Assembly: GCA_000469685.2 (NCBI GenBank)
Contig: LS997564.1
Location: 32,904,296-32,968,295, forward strand
DNA: 64,000 nt
From: Haemonchus contortus
Lineage: Eukaryota; Nematoda; Chromadorea; Rhabditida; Trichostrongylidae
Reading direction: 5' to 3'
Shown here: positions 35,467 to 46,662 of the stretch, in pieces
Layout of the letters: the number at the start of each line of letters is the position of its first letter
Numbering within the stretch: the first letter of the stretch is position 1
Program-made: the position numbers and the translations under genes
The notes under the pieces: model-generated
The model's input: only the letters and a program-made list of their open reading frames with translations
Database searches by the model: none
What the model was told of the DNA's origin: nothing

Positions 35467-35962
35467 ACCCATCGATCTGACTGACCGATGTCGACCACCC
35501 GGTCAATCAAAGGCAAAATTCCCGCCGCAGCGAGGCAAACTCTCCAGCCAAAAGTTGTCCGGAGGCCGTACCGTGCTGAGGCGACACTGTAAAAATGCAC
35601 ATGCCATTCTTCACTCCAGCAGTGGAGGAGGCCACGGCGACAGCTGCCGTTACCAGCAACTGCACCAAGCTTCCTGCTCGGAGACCGTTCCACGGTTGAG
35701 CTACTCGGATGCGGCCACCCGATCGCCATCACTGGTGATGAACAGTGTCCGCACTCGGCCTGTACCCGCCCATGATGCCTATGCCACCAACCCCTATCGC
35801 GAGTGAAATGTATTCCAATCGGGTTGGGTGCGGCAAATCTTTAAAGAAGACGCGGAAGACTGATAAGTGATAAGGGTGAATGGCAAAACACAGCCTCACG
35901 CGAGCATTGTTCCTGCCACCTCACGGTCAGAGCGCGCCCCTATTACCTGTGCGCCATATTGC
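35467..35962 (-). repeat. Composite repeat family C, copy D (partial)
   Basis: A diverged copy of 34330-34960 in the same orientation, abutting the end of the right palindrome arm. It shares GATCTGACTGACCGATGTCG-like sequence, the CCAGCCAAAAGTTG block near 35548, the CCCTATCGCGAGTGA block near 35793 and the GGTTGGGTGCGGCAAATCTT block near 35821. It ends near TTACCTGTGCGCCATATT, the inverted form of the family end seen at 28808 and 31741. Confidence 0.6.
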
Positions 35963-37507
35963 CACCTGAACAATGAAGTGTCAAAAGCACTATTTTGGGA
36001 GAGGTTGGGATGCAGGCTACCGTATAACGAGTATTCAAGTCGAGAAGGGATCCCAAGTACCTCTGTGTCCCCTTTAAAATGTTGCAGTCCTGCGGCTCAA
36101 CAGAGGACGATGTTGATGTTACATATGTTGTTTACAGAGCATCGATCTAATTGTTATGCTTACGAAGTACAGTAACAGTCTGTTTCACCCACTGCCTTCA
36201 CCCGCTGCCCTGTGACGGTTGCCCACCAGATTTCCTGCTTCTCATGTTGCAAAACGATTACTTCTTCGTTCCTCATCTGTCCATAACGCTTGCAAAAGTC
36301 AGTTACCGAGATGTCAATGAACCAATATCCCTAGGCTTCTGTTTTTTTTTACATTTTACAAAGATCAAAATTAGAAAATCTTTATTACAACAGCTTTCAA
36401 CATTTACAGGTAAGAATTCATAAGACATGAACATAAAAACTGTACAACCAGTAATATGAAGTGTGGACTCGGCCGTCGAGCCGAGTTCCTCAACAAAGCA
36501 CAACTCGTCCAGCGCTTTCGGTGCACATATTTTTGTCACAACAGCTTCAATTCAAACGTTTATTTTGCCATCCTTTACATGGAACTCGTTCAATTCATAG
36601 TAATGAGTACAAACATTTCCTTTGAATCTCTGCTTGCGGCGTATCTCACGTTGCTCAAGTGAGTGATCGAGTAAAGGAGTGAAGAGAAATGCGCGGACCC
36701 CATCGTTTCGCCAGAACATGCCCTTGACTTCAATACACACGGGTCATTTCATCAAATATGGGTAGATTTGACGAATAAATGAGTGAAAAAGAAGAGCTTT
36801 CAGTTTCCTCGATAGAAAAGAAAAAGAAAAGAAAATCGATAGAAATGCTGAGCTTGGAAAAAAAATTTCAAGTTCAGATCGGATGCCAGTTTGCTGCCCA
36901 AGGCAGGCCCCTAACATCTCGTCTCACTGCTCCGTAGAAGTTTCTAGGATGAGCCTAAAAATGGGAGACAGGTAGTAGAAACGGTTTTGTATAGTTGATT
37001 GGTCGCGCACGCGGCTGTCGCGAACCATTTGCCTCCTTATAGCAGTTTTAGTGTTCTTCATACAGCTCAATCGCTAGTCGATTATTACTTTTGGCATGAT
37101 TCTACTGTTAGTTCATTTGTTCCTGTATTTCTTACTTGCTGCTGCATTCTGTTACATTCCCTCGCGCGCGACGTCTCTCTCGCGGCGACGCGACAATTTC
37201 GTTCCTACTGCACCACACCCCCTAAAAATGAGCGACCAATGAGAGAACCATATTTAATTTCCTTTTACAACACAACCATAATCAACTCCATGAAAATAGT
37301 AGCGGAAATGACTATCAAATTGCCGCGAGCGGATGCGCAGCGGAGGTTGCAATACAGCATCGTCGCTGCGCATCCGCGTACGTCCCAGACCAACTAATAA
37401 TTGAATGTGGATTCATGGCAGATTAATTGTATTAGACACAACGCTTGCTGAACTTTTGGCTCAAATCCACTATTATGACTCTATTAATTGATATGAAAAA
37501 CGAAGGA
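35963..37507. other. Intergenic stretch
   Basis: No exon chain, RNA gene or long inverted repeat was recognised. A short stretch near 36915-36945 (CATCTCGTCTC-CTGCTCCGTA) repeats sequence also found near 32842 in the palindrome. Confidence 0.5.
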
Positions 37508-38786
37508 TTAAGGCAATTTTTCTAGCTTCTCTAAAATCTCTCGATTTTCCTGAGCTTGAGTATCTTTTGCTGCTTTGGCAGGCCGGGCCCATTTGTTGGT
37601 CCGGCCACCACGTTGTTGTTGTTGTTGTTTCCTGGTTCCGCCGCGTTTCGCTGACGATGAAGGCCCGGACTTTGGCGGTATTTTCTTCTGATTATTCGAT
37701 GACTGCTGCATACTATAAACATCAATAATCGATTGTTGCTGATGGCTAGATCAATAAGTATATTCACTGCACCTCATACACTGAAGTTCGACTGGATATG
37801 GATCACGTGATAGCATTATGAAGATTACTGGGGTGTCGACAGTGACTTTTAACCTGAATCAGGGCAGATACGGTTGATTGCAAATGAGCCTAGACGAGCG
37901 CTGCGGCCGCGCAGCAGCCCTCAGATGGCTTATACGCAAAATTTCAACTATTATCAGTTTCAATGATCAAATTAAGATAGGAGAAACTTTCAGGCTGAAC
38001 TGACCTGTTCATTCCCTTCACAAGTGGATCCCAATACGTCACCCGCTTGGCTGTACTAAGAGCGGTCCACTGATAAAGCTCTTCCTGGAAAGTCCATGCT
38101 CTATAGAAGGTCAAAGGAAAAGCATTAAAAGATCCCAAAATATGTGGGTTAGGTTTTTTAGCGAAAACGAAAATAAAACTATGAAAAGTCTATTGTCGTC
38201 AATCCAGTCGAAAGGAACTGACTATCATTGGTTACCTGCCGTTTACGTTTGTACACCTCCACACACGAGACACATTTATCAGCTGCATCACCCACTCCAC
38301 GAAAAATTACTCGTCTGATCGTCTCGTCCTAAAATTGATTGCTGAGGAAAACGAGAAATCGGACACGGTCACAAAAGGTTGAATGTCAGGTAAAGTCGGC
38401 TTGGTAAAGTCGGTTTGGTGGAAAGCCCATTATAACAATTTATTATTTAGTATGCTCAAGTCAACACAAAACCTATCTACACATGCATTCAGAAGCAGTG
38501 TGCTCTCTCTACATCAACCAATTAGGCCGCCTCGCGACCGCACGCGTCTCAACCGCACAAACTTGGCTCTCAAATACAATAATTGTTGCACATTGCAACG
38601 AATAAAGTCAAATAGTTTCTTCAAAAAAACACCCACCTCAAATAATTTATTGACATAATCGATGATGTTGCCGAATTTCGTATTTTTATGCAATTCCATC
38701 ACTTTTACATCAGATTTCATTGATTCAGGAAACGGTGGTTCAGCATCATACACTTCCTCCTCTTCCGATATCACATACTTGTCCAT
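37508..38786 (-). CDS. Alba-domain RNase P/MRP subunit p25-like protein (RPP25 family)
   Basis: Four exons join in frame: 38786-38637, 38328-38236, 38084-38005 and 37712-37508 (TAA-type stop at the low end), giving 175 aa. The Alba fold runs from about residue 25 to 110. Landmarks are KNTKFGNIIDYVNKLFE, the core IRRVIFRGVGDAADKCVSCV (as in RPP25, a -FRG-G-A-DK-V-C-E- signature), VEVYKRKRQ and YQWTALSTAKRVTYWDPL. Alba proteins of this family bind RNA within RNase P and RNase MRP for tRNA and rRNA processing. The C-terminal tail is low-complexity (SSSAKRGG, QQQQQ, RGGRTNKWARP) and probably also binds RNA. An acceptor-like TTACAGATTAG directly precedes the ATG, which suggests trans-splicing. No frame break is present. 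Confidence 0.85.
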
Positions 38787-38918
38787 CTAATCTGTAACAT
38801 CATCCACTGTTTTCTCCAACCTTTAGAGAATATCACGAACGGTCGCTTGCATCCAGAAAACGACCCAAGCCACACCACAAAATTGCTATGTGAAAAAGCC
38901 TATCGTAATTAAACGATA

Positions 38919-39106
38919 GGGTGCTTTCAGGCAGTTCAACTACGTAATCGACGGTGGCGCTGGCCATGCGCTGACAACGCTGGACACCTACGTCCCCCCG
39001 TCAGAACTCATCCAGCCCTGAACGCAATCTGACCAACGTTGTCAAGACGTGGCCAGCGCCGTCGTCGCTCGGTCGATCGGCCGGTCATTCAACTCTGAAA
39101 GCACCC
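38919..39106. mobile_element. MITE family B, copy 2 (foldback)
   Basis: The ends GGGTGCTTTCAGGCAGTTCA and, inverted, GGGTGCTTTCAGAGTTGAA enclose arms containing GGCGCTGGCCA and TGACAACG with its complement. It is clearly the same family as 10074-10277 and 43234-43436. Confidence 0.7.
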
Positions 39107-39296
39107 ATACCCGAACAAAAGTGCATGACAGTGCGCTTCAATCGATGTAATCACCAACATCATCATCAGAAGAAGGTTTTCCGGGGAGCATCTAAAATTC
39201 TTCGGGGCGTTCAATGATGACACATGTTTCAAGAGCCATCGCGAGCGATTGGGGTAGCTTGTCTTTTGAAACTTCTCCAAACTGGCTCCCGGACGC

Positions 39297-39823
39297 TAAA
39301 AGGCACAGTTCACGATGATTTTGAGGTACCCATTTTTATTCGAAAAGCGTAAGTATAGACTGGGAATAGTTCATCGGTAGTGAAGAAAGCGAGAGAATTC
39401 GCCGATTTCGAGAAAAATATGGCTTCTCAAAAGTAGGGAAAATAGAGCTTGGACGAGATTGCCATGACGGAAATAACATGGAGGGGGTACTCGAACGAGA
39501 TTTCACTTATTGCAATTGCACAAAGAGCTGACTACATCAAGCCGGAACTGTTCAGAACTATCTTTCACTGTCGCTATGAGTCATGACAAGATGTTTGAGC
39601 TTCCTACACGGGTTCTCTTGTGATCGGTGCAGCCTCGACAATGCCGGTGGAATTCGTTCGAGGATATACACGGGCCAAATTGAAGAAAAGATTACTGCAA
39701 AGACCTTTATAACTTCCTAACTAGGCCATTCTCCGGCCTAATAGTGCCAGCTATGGTATATGCGGAGGCCTCCTGTGGGGGAATCTTAGAAACCATTTCT
39801 ATCGTGAGCCGTGCCTTTAAACA
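39297..39823. mobile_element. MITE family A, copy 3 (about 530 bp)
   Basis: The left end reads AAAAGGCACAGTTCACGATG and the right end, in reverse complement, reads TTTAAAGGCACGGCTCACGA. It has the same TIR core as the elements at 270 and 5637-6325. The interior is non-coding as far as I can see. Confidence 0.55.
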
Positions 39824-40802
39824 AGGGTATCATACACAACTTCGCCGCTCCAAGGAAATCTTTCTGGTGAAAATATCCAGAACCCATCGATCAGCCGCTG
39901 ATTTGCCTCAATGAAACAACTAACAGCAACATTAGAACAAATAGTCAAAATGAAGCGGTAAATAAAATGATAGGAAGAGGACTCTGCTGAAAACAAATGG
40001 CAACATCTGAAATCCAGGACTCCTCAGAAATCGACGGCGACTATAACGCTATCTCTTGTTTACATTCTTCAAATCAAATAATTTATTCATCCCAATTACA
40101 ATCAATTCATCAATTCATAAGAGTATCAGAAGCAGTGCCTTCTATAGACAACTCATAACAGTACAGTAACCGTTCCGCACGAAGTCGTACTTCTACAGAC
40201 GTCGAACACACAACTCATTACCGTACCTACATATGAGCCCTCCATGAATTCCGGTATTCAAGCAATACCTTGATTTCATACGGAAGGTCCGTAGAAGTAA
40301 CATACAAATATAATTACAGTAATACTATACTATCACAGAAAACACCATGAAATAAGAAATACAAAGCATTTCGTTTTATATTGCAGAAATAATTGAATTA
40401 AAACAATTGCACGTTGTAAAAGAATAATGTGAAAAACCTAATCAAAACTAGCAATCCAACAAATGAAGTACGAACGATGAAGCAGTATAATCATTCATTC
40501 ATTCAAGCCCCAAATGGGCGTGCGGTTGCGGAGCGGTTGGGTCAACTCAGAACGGCATATTAATTTCAACAACTGCTTTAAATTTTCCTACATTTATGAT
40601 TGTTACGCCCGAAGTCCAGCAACCGCACGCTCAAATCTCATCAGCATAGAGCACAACAAGTTAAGCTGTTTCAATAATATCTTAAGAATAAAGGATGAGG
40701 GTCATAGATTCCAAAAACATCGAGATTAGAAATTATTAGAAGAACGGTCAAATATGCAAACCCTTTCTGGAGGCCGAGCCGCGTCCTAGTTCTGTAAGCA
40801 TA
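39824..40802. other. Intergenic stretch, 3' of PPCS
   Basis: A/T-rich DNA with no recognisable exons or RNA genes. It presumably includes the 3' UTR of the PPCS gene, which ends at 40803. Confidence 0.45.
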
Positions 40803-43800
40803 TCATTGTTGTTGGCTCTTTATGAATTCGTTGTGACGTTCCTTGATCTTTGCAATAATCTTTTCTTCAATTTCAATTCCGCTCTTCACTTGCTCCTAAA
40901 TTAGTTGACATGAATTCGAGATACAACGTAAAATAAATTATGGCACAAGGATAGCAAAAGTACGACAAAGGCTATATCAGGATGTTCCGAATGGTCGAGT
41001 TTAGTTCAAATTAGCAGACAGTTACCATTTCTCAAAATGGCTAGACCTTACCATACCCTCTTTAGAGCAGAGGTTCTCAGATATAATCTGCATTTGCTTT
41101 TTATGGCTAAGAATTCAATTTCTTTGGTGTAAAAAATAATAACCAGCATGCACATGCGGCGTGTCTGTGACGTCATGTGAAGAAATAGTGGCTTACATCA
41201 GGTCATTACACTTCAATACTGGCAGATTTCCAAATTTACCTCTGTCCCTTCAAATTATCAGTGAGACTCAAAAGAAAACTAATTGCGGACGAGCTTTTCG
41301 TACATCATGTCAGCACTCCACAGTATTGATTAGAAGGGAAAAAGTAAGGCTTGGAAAACAGAAGCGGGTTTTCGGAAACTCGGAGACAATTAAATTTATC
41401 GCTAATCTGTGCCCACCACTATTACTCATAACATACCGTTTCTTTAAAGAAATCATTTCCTTACCATAAGGAAGTGATATGAAAAAAATACAGTACGGAG
41501 CTCAGTTCCCACCGTAACTCCACTTTTATTTCTACGTATTGTTATGAACTGGTACGGGATAGCTCTCGACATCTTACAAATAGCAGCAGAACGATATCAC
41601 TTTTTAACCTTTCACGCTCTTCACGATTATTACCGGTAAAAGTAAACCCGATAGGAGATTATGGTGTATCCGACAAATCTGGTTTTAGATTTTTACAGAA
41701 GTGTATAACGAGCAAAGGTTGTCGTTGAGGTGTTTAAAAAAAAGCGATACTTCGTTAAAGAACAAACAGTTCCCAAGCAAACTGTGCGATTACCTGACTC
41801 AGATCGATATCTTCTGTACTACAGGCGTCTACGAGCACCACATGCACTTTCCTTGTTTGCAAAATATTACCGATCACCAACTGATGTTTATATTTCTCTA
41901 ACGCTCCTCGTGCTTTTGTTATGAGTATCGAATCATCGGTTTCCAACTGAAATTAAAATAATCAGGAAACATTCGACTGAATATAAAAATCTAAAGAGTT
42001 TCACATATGCTGACAATATACACAACTAGCTCAGCTCAGCTTGTTCCATCTTGATCTCAGTTGGGCTCTTCTGTAGTTGTACACCTGTCCTCAGTTTCCT
42101 TTATGGGCGCACTCAATTGAGTGTATAAATCAATAAATAAATGAAAAATAAACTATATAAACCAAGTCGTCAAGGCTTCAATGCACTTTGTAATGCGGCG
42201 ATTTATGGACCCATGTCCCATGACGACCGCTAGCGCATGGCCAGACTTCTCCATGGAAGCTTTGAACGAGAGGAGTGCTATGCCTCGTGTCCCTTGGGCG
42301 AGGACGATCCACTGGAATAATCTGGCGCGAGACAGGGACGAATGAAGACGTTACTAGCGTCTGCTGTAGTAAATCCATAATCAAAGAGACAACAGGTGAT
42401 AAGGAGCGCAAAAAGAACTAGTGCGGGTGCGCATGATGGTTCTTTCGAGGCAATAAAACTGCAAAAAAGATGAAACCCTTAATCTGGAAAGAAGTATCTG
42501 TGCTTCACACATAGCATAATCAAAACAAGTAATCACGACTCCAACCTAAGAGGTTCAAATGATGGTTAGTGAAATAAATCCTTACCTTGAAGGATATGAT
42601 GAAAGCTTCTGGCACTATCCTATTGACGATTTTTTCGATAGCTTTTGGTGCAAGACTAAGACGTAGATCCAACCCACCACCAGCAGACTGTATCTTGTGC
42701 GTCGGCTAAATTAACATCCCTTCCATGAGATGGAACGATAGGTTTTAAGAAAGATAGCTGAGAACATGACTGTATGCAACAATTCTAACCTGAGTACACA
42801 AAAAAAGTGTATAAAAAAGAAAAAGAAAACTAGGTGACAAAGAAGGCAACGATGGTTGTCCAAGCCACAACAGCTGCATTGGGCGTGCTGTGGTTAGGCC
42901 CAGATTCGTGAAAAAACCAATACCGCGGCATATTACGAACTTAATGTCAACACATAGAAACGAAATTTCAGTACGGAACTCATACAGTAATAAGGCACGG
43001 CATCACCCCATCTTTAATACGCGAATTCTTATCCGCGTCGAAAAGGGGCCTTGGGCAAGGACATGAGGCGAGACGTAGGGAAGCAAGAGGTTACTGTAAG
43101 AGTCGAGTACCCGTACTGAATTTTCTTTTCTGTATTTTAACACTATCCGGCTCTCTACTTTTCATTCTGATACACATACCTTGAACAGTAAAGCGATGGG
43201 AGGTTCCGGCGCGATTGAGGAGACCGATTGGTTGCTTCCAGACTTCAACGAGTCAGCCGACGTCCGTTCGTCCGGCGCGTTGCGGTGCGTGCGACGGCGG
43301 CCCTAGCCACTTGTTGACAACACGGGATCACGTGCCAATGTTGTCGACAAGTAGCTAGGGCCGCCGTCGCATGCACGCAACGCGCCGGTCGGAGGAACGT
43401 CGGTTGAATTGTTGAAGTCTGAAAGCAGGCATCATGTCAGGAACCCCGTCGGTGTTCAACGCGATTTAATGAAGTCTGCGGACTACTTTAACTCGGTCTC
43501 CTTAGCAGTGGCGACTGCACCCAATTTTCTGCCCTCGTCTATCGCACTCACACTTAATCAGTCGCTGAGTGATGTGCTCGTCTAACTGAGAGCCCTCCAC
43601 CCCCACCCCGTGGACTTCCCCCGGTATTCTTCTCTGCACTCTAACCTTTCACTGTTAGGGAAGCAGAATAGTTCAAGTAGTCACGTAACCATGGAAGATG
43701 AAAAAATAAAGGAAAGATATCGAAACACTCACAATCTTCTCTTCTTCTATGTAAAAGTCCGAAACAGCTGCCGCAAGTACAACAACGCACGCGCTTTCAG

Positions 43801-45866
43801 TGGCGATAACTGTCGACTTATCTGGCAATGAGTTTTCCATGGTTTTGTCAAAAGGACAAGAAAAACTGTTTGATTACCTCTTCTAGATAAAAGTAGTACG
43901 ACTCCAACGTTGTGAATGGAACGTACAGAAGGCGATCTTTGTACTCGATGCTATGTTCGATAGCTTCTTTGATACGAGGTAAGTCGCACACCACCTACAC
44001 ATATAGGAACATTACTATTTTCATAATGAGCTGTGTAGTGTGGAGGCAGTGTAGTGGCAAGAGGGCAAGTCGCACACACAAGGTCCAAGGTTTGAATACC
44101 GGCTCGTCTGCACCAAAGAAGCCTTGCAGCTCTTCAGGGTTGGTTGTTTTGGTAACACCCACCCGAGTGGATAAGAGCACTAACTTGTGACATCGGCTGG
44201 TCACCGTAAGTTATCGAATAGGTCGTTCACTATTCAAGCCATCTTTACGATTCAGAATGGACGTCGAATGCGGGGGTGCATTCCAAGTATGGAATTGATT
44301 AACGCCAAAGACTTTTGATTACTTGTGTTGAATATAAAAAAGGTGTGTGGCGTTATCTTTGATCAGTTCAAAGCGCGCGTGATTTCTCGATAGTCTGGTC
44401 TCGCCGGGTAGCACGTGCTTTAGTGGTAACGTAATTGCCTACGTACACGTTTACAGGCTACGAGTACAACAAAGCTCTTGAAAGTCTCATAAGGTCGGCG
44501 ATTTATGGACAAAACTTCAGTCTCGGACGGGACTCGAACCCTTGCTTGTCCTTTCCGGGGACCATGCTCTTATCCCTTACACTACCGAGACACCGCTTGC
44601 TAAAACTTTTGAAGTTAAATTTCTATACTCTGCGTAGTTACATAACCGTTGTCAAAAAACGGTACGGTATCGCACCGCCACTAGTCCCTATATGTCGACA
44701 TTCATTACATGCATTGTAGGAACCCAGACGAACCGGTTTCAAATGTTTATCAAGTCAGTAATTGACAGAATTTTTAAAAAAAATGGGAAATTGATAGGAA
44801 CATACGCGGTCATCGTCGATCTTCAGTGACTCGAAAATATGAGGGAAATTCCGCGAAAATGGCTTCAGAGACTCTTCTCGATGTAGAAATATCACTGCAT
44901 AGCCAGTTTTCAAGAAGTATCTAGAGTCGTATTCGTTTCCATTTCATTCGTTTACGCAGAGGCAACCATTTATCATCAGGATGTGTTTTGATGATCCCAC
45001 AAACTTCACAGCAAAAGGATGGTAGAAACTAAAGTGGAGCGTTTGTGTGGGTTTGGTATATAGGGATGGATGATGCCGAAAAACTAACGAAAAATGTGCT
45101 TTAAATTAAAAAATGCTGCAGAGATCATCAAGTGAGCAGAGATGCAAGAAAGCCCTTAAAATAGAGGGCAGACGAGCTCCAATTTAAAGTTCATGATCGA
45201 TGACCATTGATGAGGTCCAAACAAGAAACTGGGCATGTATGCACTCATGAAGGGGCAGCTTTTCGAACGATAGCCGCAATCATGATCTTTGCAGAATGTT
45301 TTGAAGTGAGAAAAAGAAAGTCCGAAAAAAAAAAACTCACTCAGCACTAGCTGCTCCTCGTGTGCCCATGGAAAAATTGTCTATAAAACGTACACAGTTC
45401 TTTTCCAAATTAACTTTTTGTTCCGCCACTCTAAAACAGCAGTAAACACTGAACTCATGATAACATTTATGAGACCTTTCAATACGAAAAAAAACTGGGT
45501 TTCGAGTGTTTTTGCTACTCCTACTACGAATAAAAAAGGGAAAAAACTCATTGATAAGAATAGCTTTGCTAAGATTGAATTAGAACGAAAGCAGAAGCAA
45601 AACTGACTAAGATATACTGTATAGACGTATCGTTAAACAACTAAAAACCATTTGAAAAAGCTGTCTTAGGAAAAAACTCGGAAGTTTACTATAATCGTCG
45701 CCCAAACCTAAACCCTTACTGACCCCATTACCCAATGTAAGTGGGTATTCAACCTTAACTCACTACCGTGATGAATGCTATCGGTCTTTCAGCATTTTCA
45801 TGTAGAAATTCTCGAACTTTTCGTAGCCACCGATTCAAACTTCTGCGGCATTTTTTCTTTGTAACC
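40803..45866 (-). CDS. PPCS: Phosphopantothenoylcysteine synthetase (PPCS)
   Basis: This enzyme joins 4'-phosphopantothenate and cysteine, the second step of coenzyme A synthesis in the cytosol. Eight exons were found: 45866-45767, 45430-45341, 44920-44806, 43994-43878, 43821-43733, 42705-42586, 41946-41794 and 40895-40803 (TGA), about 290 aa against 311 in human. Hallmarks in order are SGGTK, VRFIDNFSMGTRGAASAE, GYAVIFLHREESLKPFSRNF, LAAAVSDFYI, HKIQSAGGGL, EAFIISFK then LETDDSILITKARGALEKYK, and GIEIEEKIIAKI. An acceptor TTTTAG lies 15 nt before ATG 45851. Three one-base breaks need correcting: an extra A in an A-run in exon 2 (near 45415), a missing G before AAAVSDF in exon 5, and probably an extra A in exon 1. 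A degenerate pseudogene is the alternative, but splice sites and all motifs are intact. Confidence 0.88.
42050..42145 (+). repeat. LINE 3' tail remnant
   Basis: The segment ends GTGTATAAATCAATAAATAA, the short A/T-rich tandem tail typical of 3' ends of nematode non-LTR retrotransposons. It lies in the PPCS intron between exons 42586-42705 and 41794-41946, in antisense orientation to the gene. The family is unassigned. Confidence 0.4.
42178..42352 (+). pseudogene. Non-LTR retrotransposon (RTE-like) ORF fragment
   Basis: The plus-strand reading from about 42240 gives WPDFSMEALNERSAMPRVPW and then HWNNLARDRDE before a stop. This pattern (ALNER ... PRVP ... HW-LARDRDEW) is common at the C-terminus of nematode RTE-type reverse transcriptase polyproteins. 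Only this C-terminal piece remains, in a PPCS intron and opposite to the gene. It is a dead fragment. Confidence 0.55.
43234..43436. mobile_element. MITE family B, copy 3 (foldback)
   Basis: The ends TTGCTTCCAGACTTCAACGA and, inverted, CTGCTTTCAGACTTCAACAA bound long arms with GCGACGGCGGCCCTAGC and its complement, and TTGTTGACAAC near the centre. It lies in the PPCS intron between exons 43733-43821 and 42586-42705. Confidence 0.75.
44038..44200 (+). repeat. tRNA-derived SINE-like sequence
   Basis: A GTAGTGGCAAGAGG A-box-like run at about 44052 is followed about 40 nt later by GGTTTGAATACC, close to the Pol III B box. A non-tRNA tail (GGTTGGTTGTTTTGGTAACA and onward) follows. No cloverleaf was found, so it is called a SINE-like repeat and not a tRNA. 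It sits in a PPCS intron. Confidence 0.4.
44520..44591 (-). pseudogene. tRNA-like sequence (tRNA pseudogene or SINE head)
   Basis: The minus strand reads GTCTCGG, a TAGTGTAAGGGATAAGAGCA D-region, an anticodon-arm-like GTCC-CCGGAAA-GGAC, the T-arm GGGTTCGAGTCCC and the closing CCGAGAC. The 7-bp acceptor stem pairs fully and the B box is perfect. Position 33 is C where U is required, and the first anticodon-stem pair fails. The nominal anticodon GGA (Ser) also lacks the long variable arm of a serine tRNA. A functional tRNA is therefore unlikely. It lies in the PPCS intron between exons 44806-44920 and 43878-43994. Confidence 0.55.
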
Positions 45867-46328
45867 CTAAAATGCTCATCATAGTAAGCCTGAACAATGG
45901 CCGTTTAAGCATTTTCGGCCGCGTTCCCTGTCCTTGCCAATATTTTAGCATACAACATATACTCAAATGATTTATTACTACAACGGAATTCACAGAGAAC
46001 GAAATAAATACAAAGTTACGATGAAACGAGATCAGAAAACAAAAGAAAACTTGCAGAAACTGCTTGGAAGTTGCGCTTTTATCAATACTTCTTATCACGG
46101 AAAAGACCATTGAAATTAACGGCTTTGTAAAATTGCGGAGAGATAGCCGGACCTTTACAACCGTTAGCAGCATTTTTTCGCACAAAGGAACATAGTCTGA
46201 TGGCAACTGATAAGGGATCCTCCAAGCAAACTACAAAATACAACTTGATCAATCGTATCCGCTTTCAGCACCGCTCCACCCTGGTCACCCAAGCGTAAAT
46301 TCAACTCGGCCTAAATTGTAGTAGGGTA

Positions 46329-46662
46329 ATGGCTCGAATGACAACTCCCTTTGTAATGCGAAAGATGGTAGACGACCTTTTAATGAGGAAGGGGGCCAAT
46401 GAAATGGAACCCTATGGGCCTTATGAAAAGAACCAGATTGGTACCGATTACCTAAATCGAAGAATCCAAGATAGTGAGATATACAAGGTAATAAAATTTT
46501 TTCCGCTGATACCCCAATTCGAAAAATCGTCAATTCATAGACGTAATTCGCCTTGGTCTTAGAGCTCGAAAGAAACTTTGTACTTTGGACGATTCTCATC
46601 AAAAATGGGGCGGGTCGTACAAACCACCTCCACCTCATTTATCGCAATCAATTTCTGTCTAG
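46329..46662 (+). CDS. Small unidentified two-exon candidate gene
   Basis: Exon 1 (46329-46487) encodes 53 residues, including EMEPYGPYEKNQIGTDYLNR, and ends in a good AAG|GTAATA donor. An acceptor-like AAATTGTAG lies a few bases before the ATG, as for a trans-spliced gene. Exon 2 (46541-46662, acceptor TTCATAG) continues as VIRLGLRARKKL and ends KPPPPHLSQSISV before a stop. Joining the two needs one extra base, a defect seen repeatedly in this part of the window. The protein would be about 93 aa, basic, with no membrane segment. I do not recognise the family. It sits between PPCS and swsn-3, on the opposite strand. Confidence 0.45.

Noticed and set aside
44520..44591. Functional serine tRNA (anticodon GGA)
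   Set aside because: C at position 33, no long variable arm and a mismatched anticodon stem.
45835..46206. Minus-strand 123-codon ORF as a gene
   Set aside because: It only overlaps the first PPCS exon region in another frame. It is hydrophobic and random-looking, with no splice partners.
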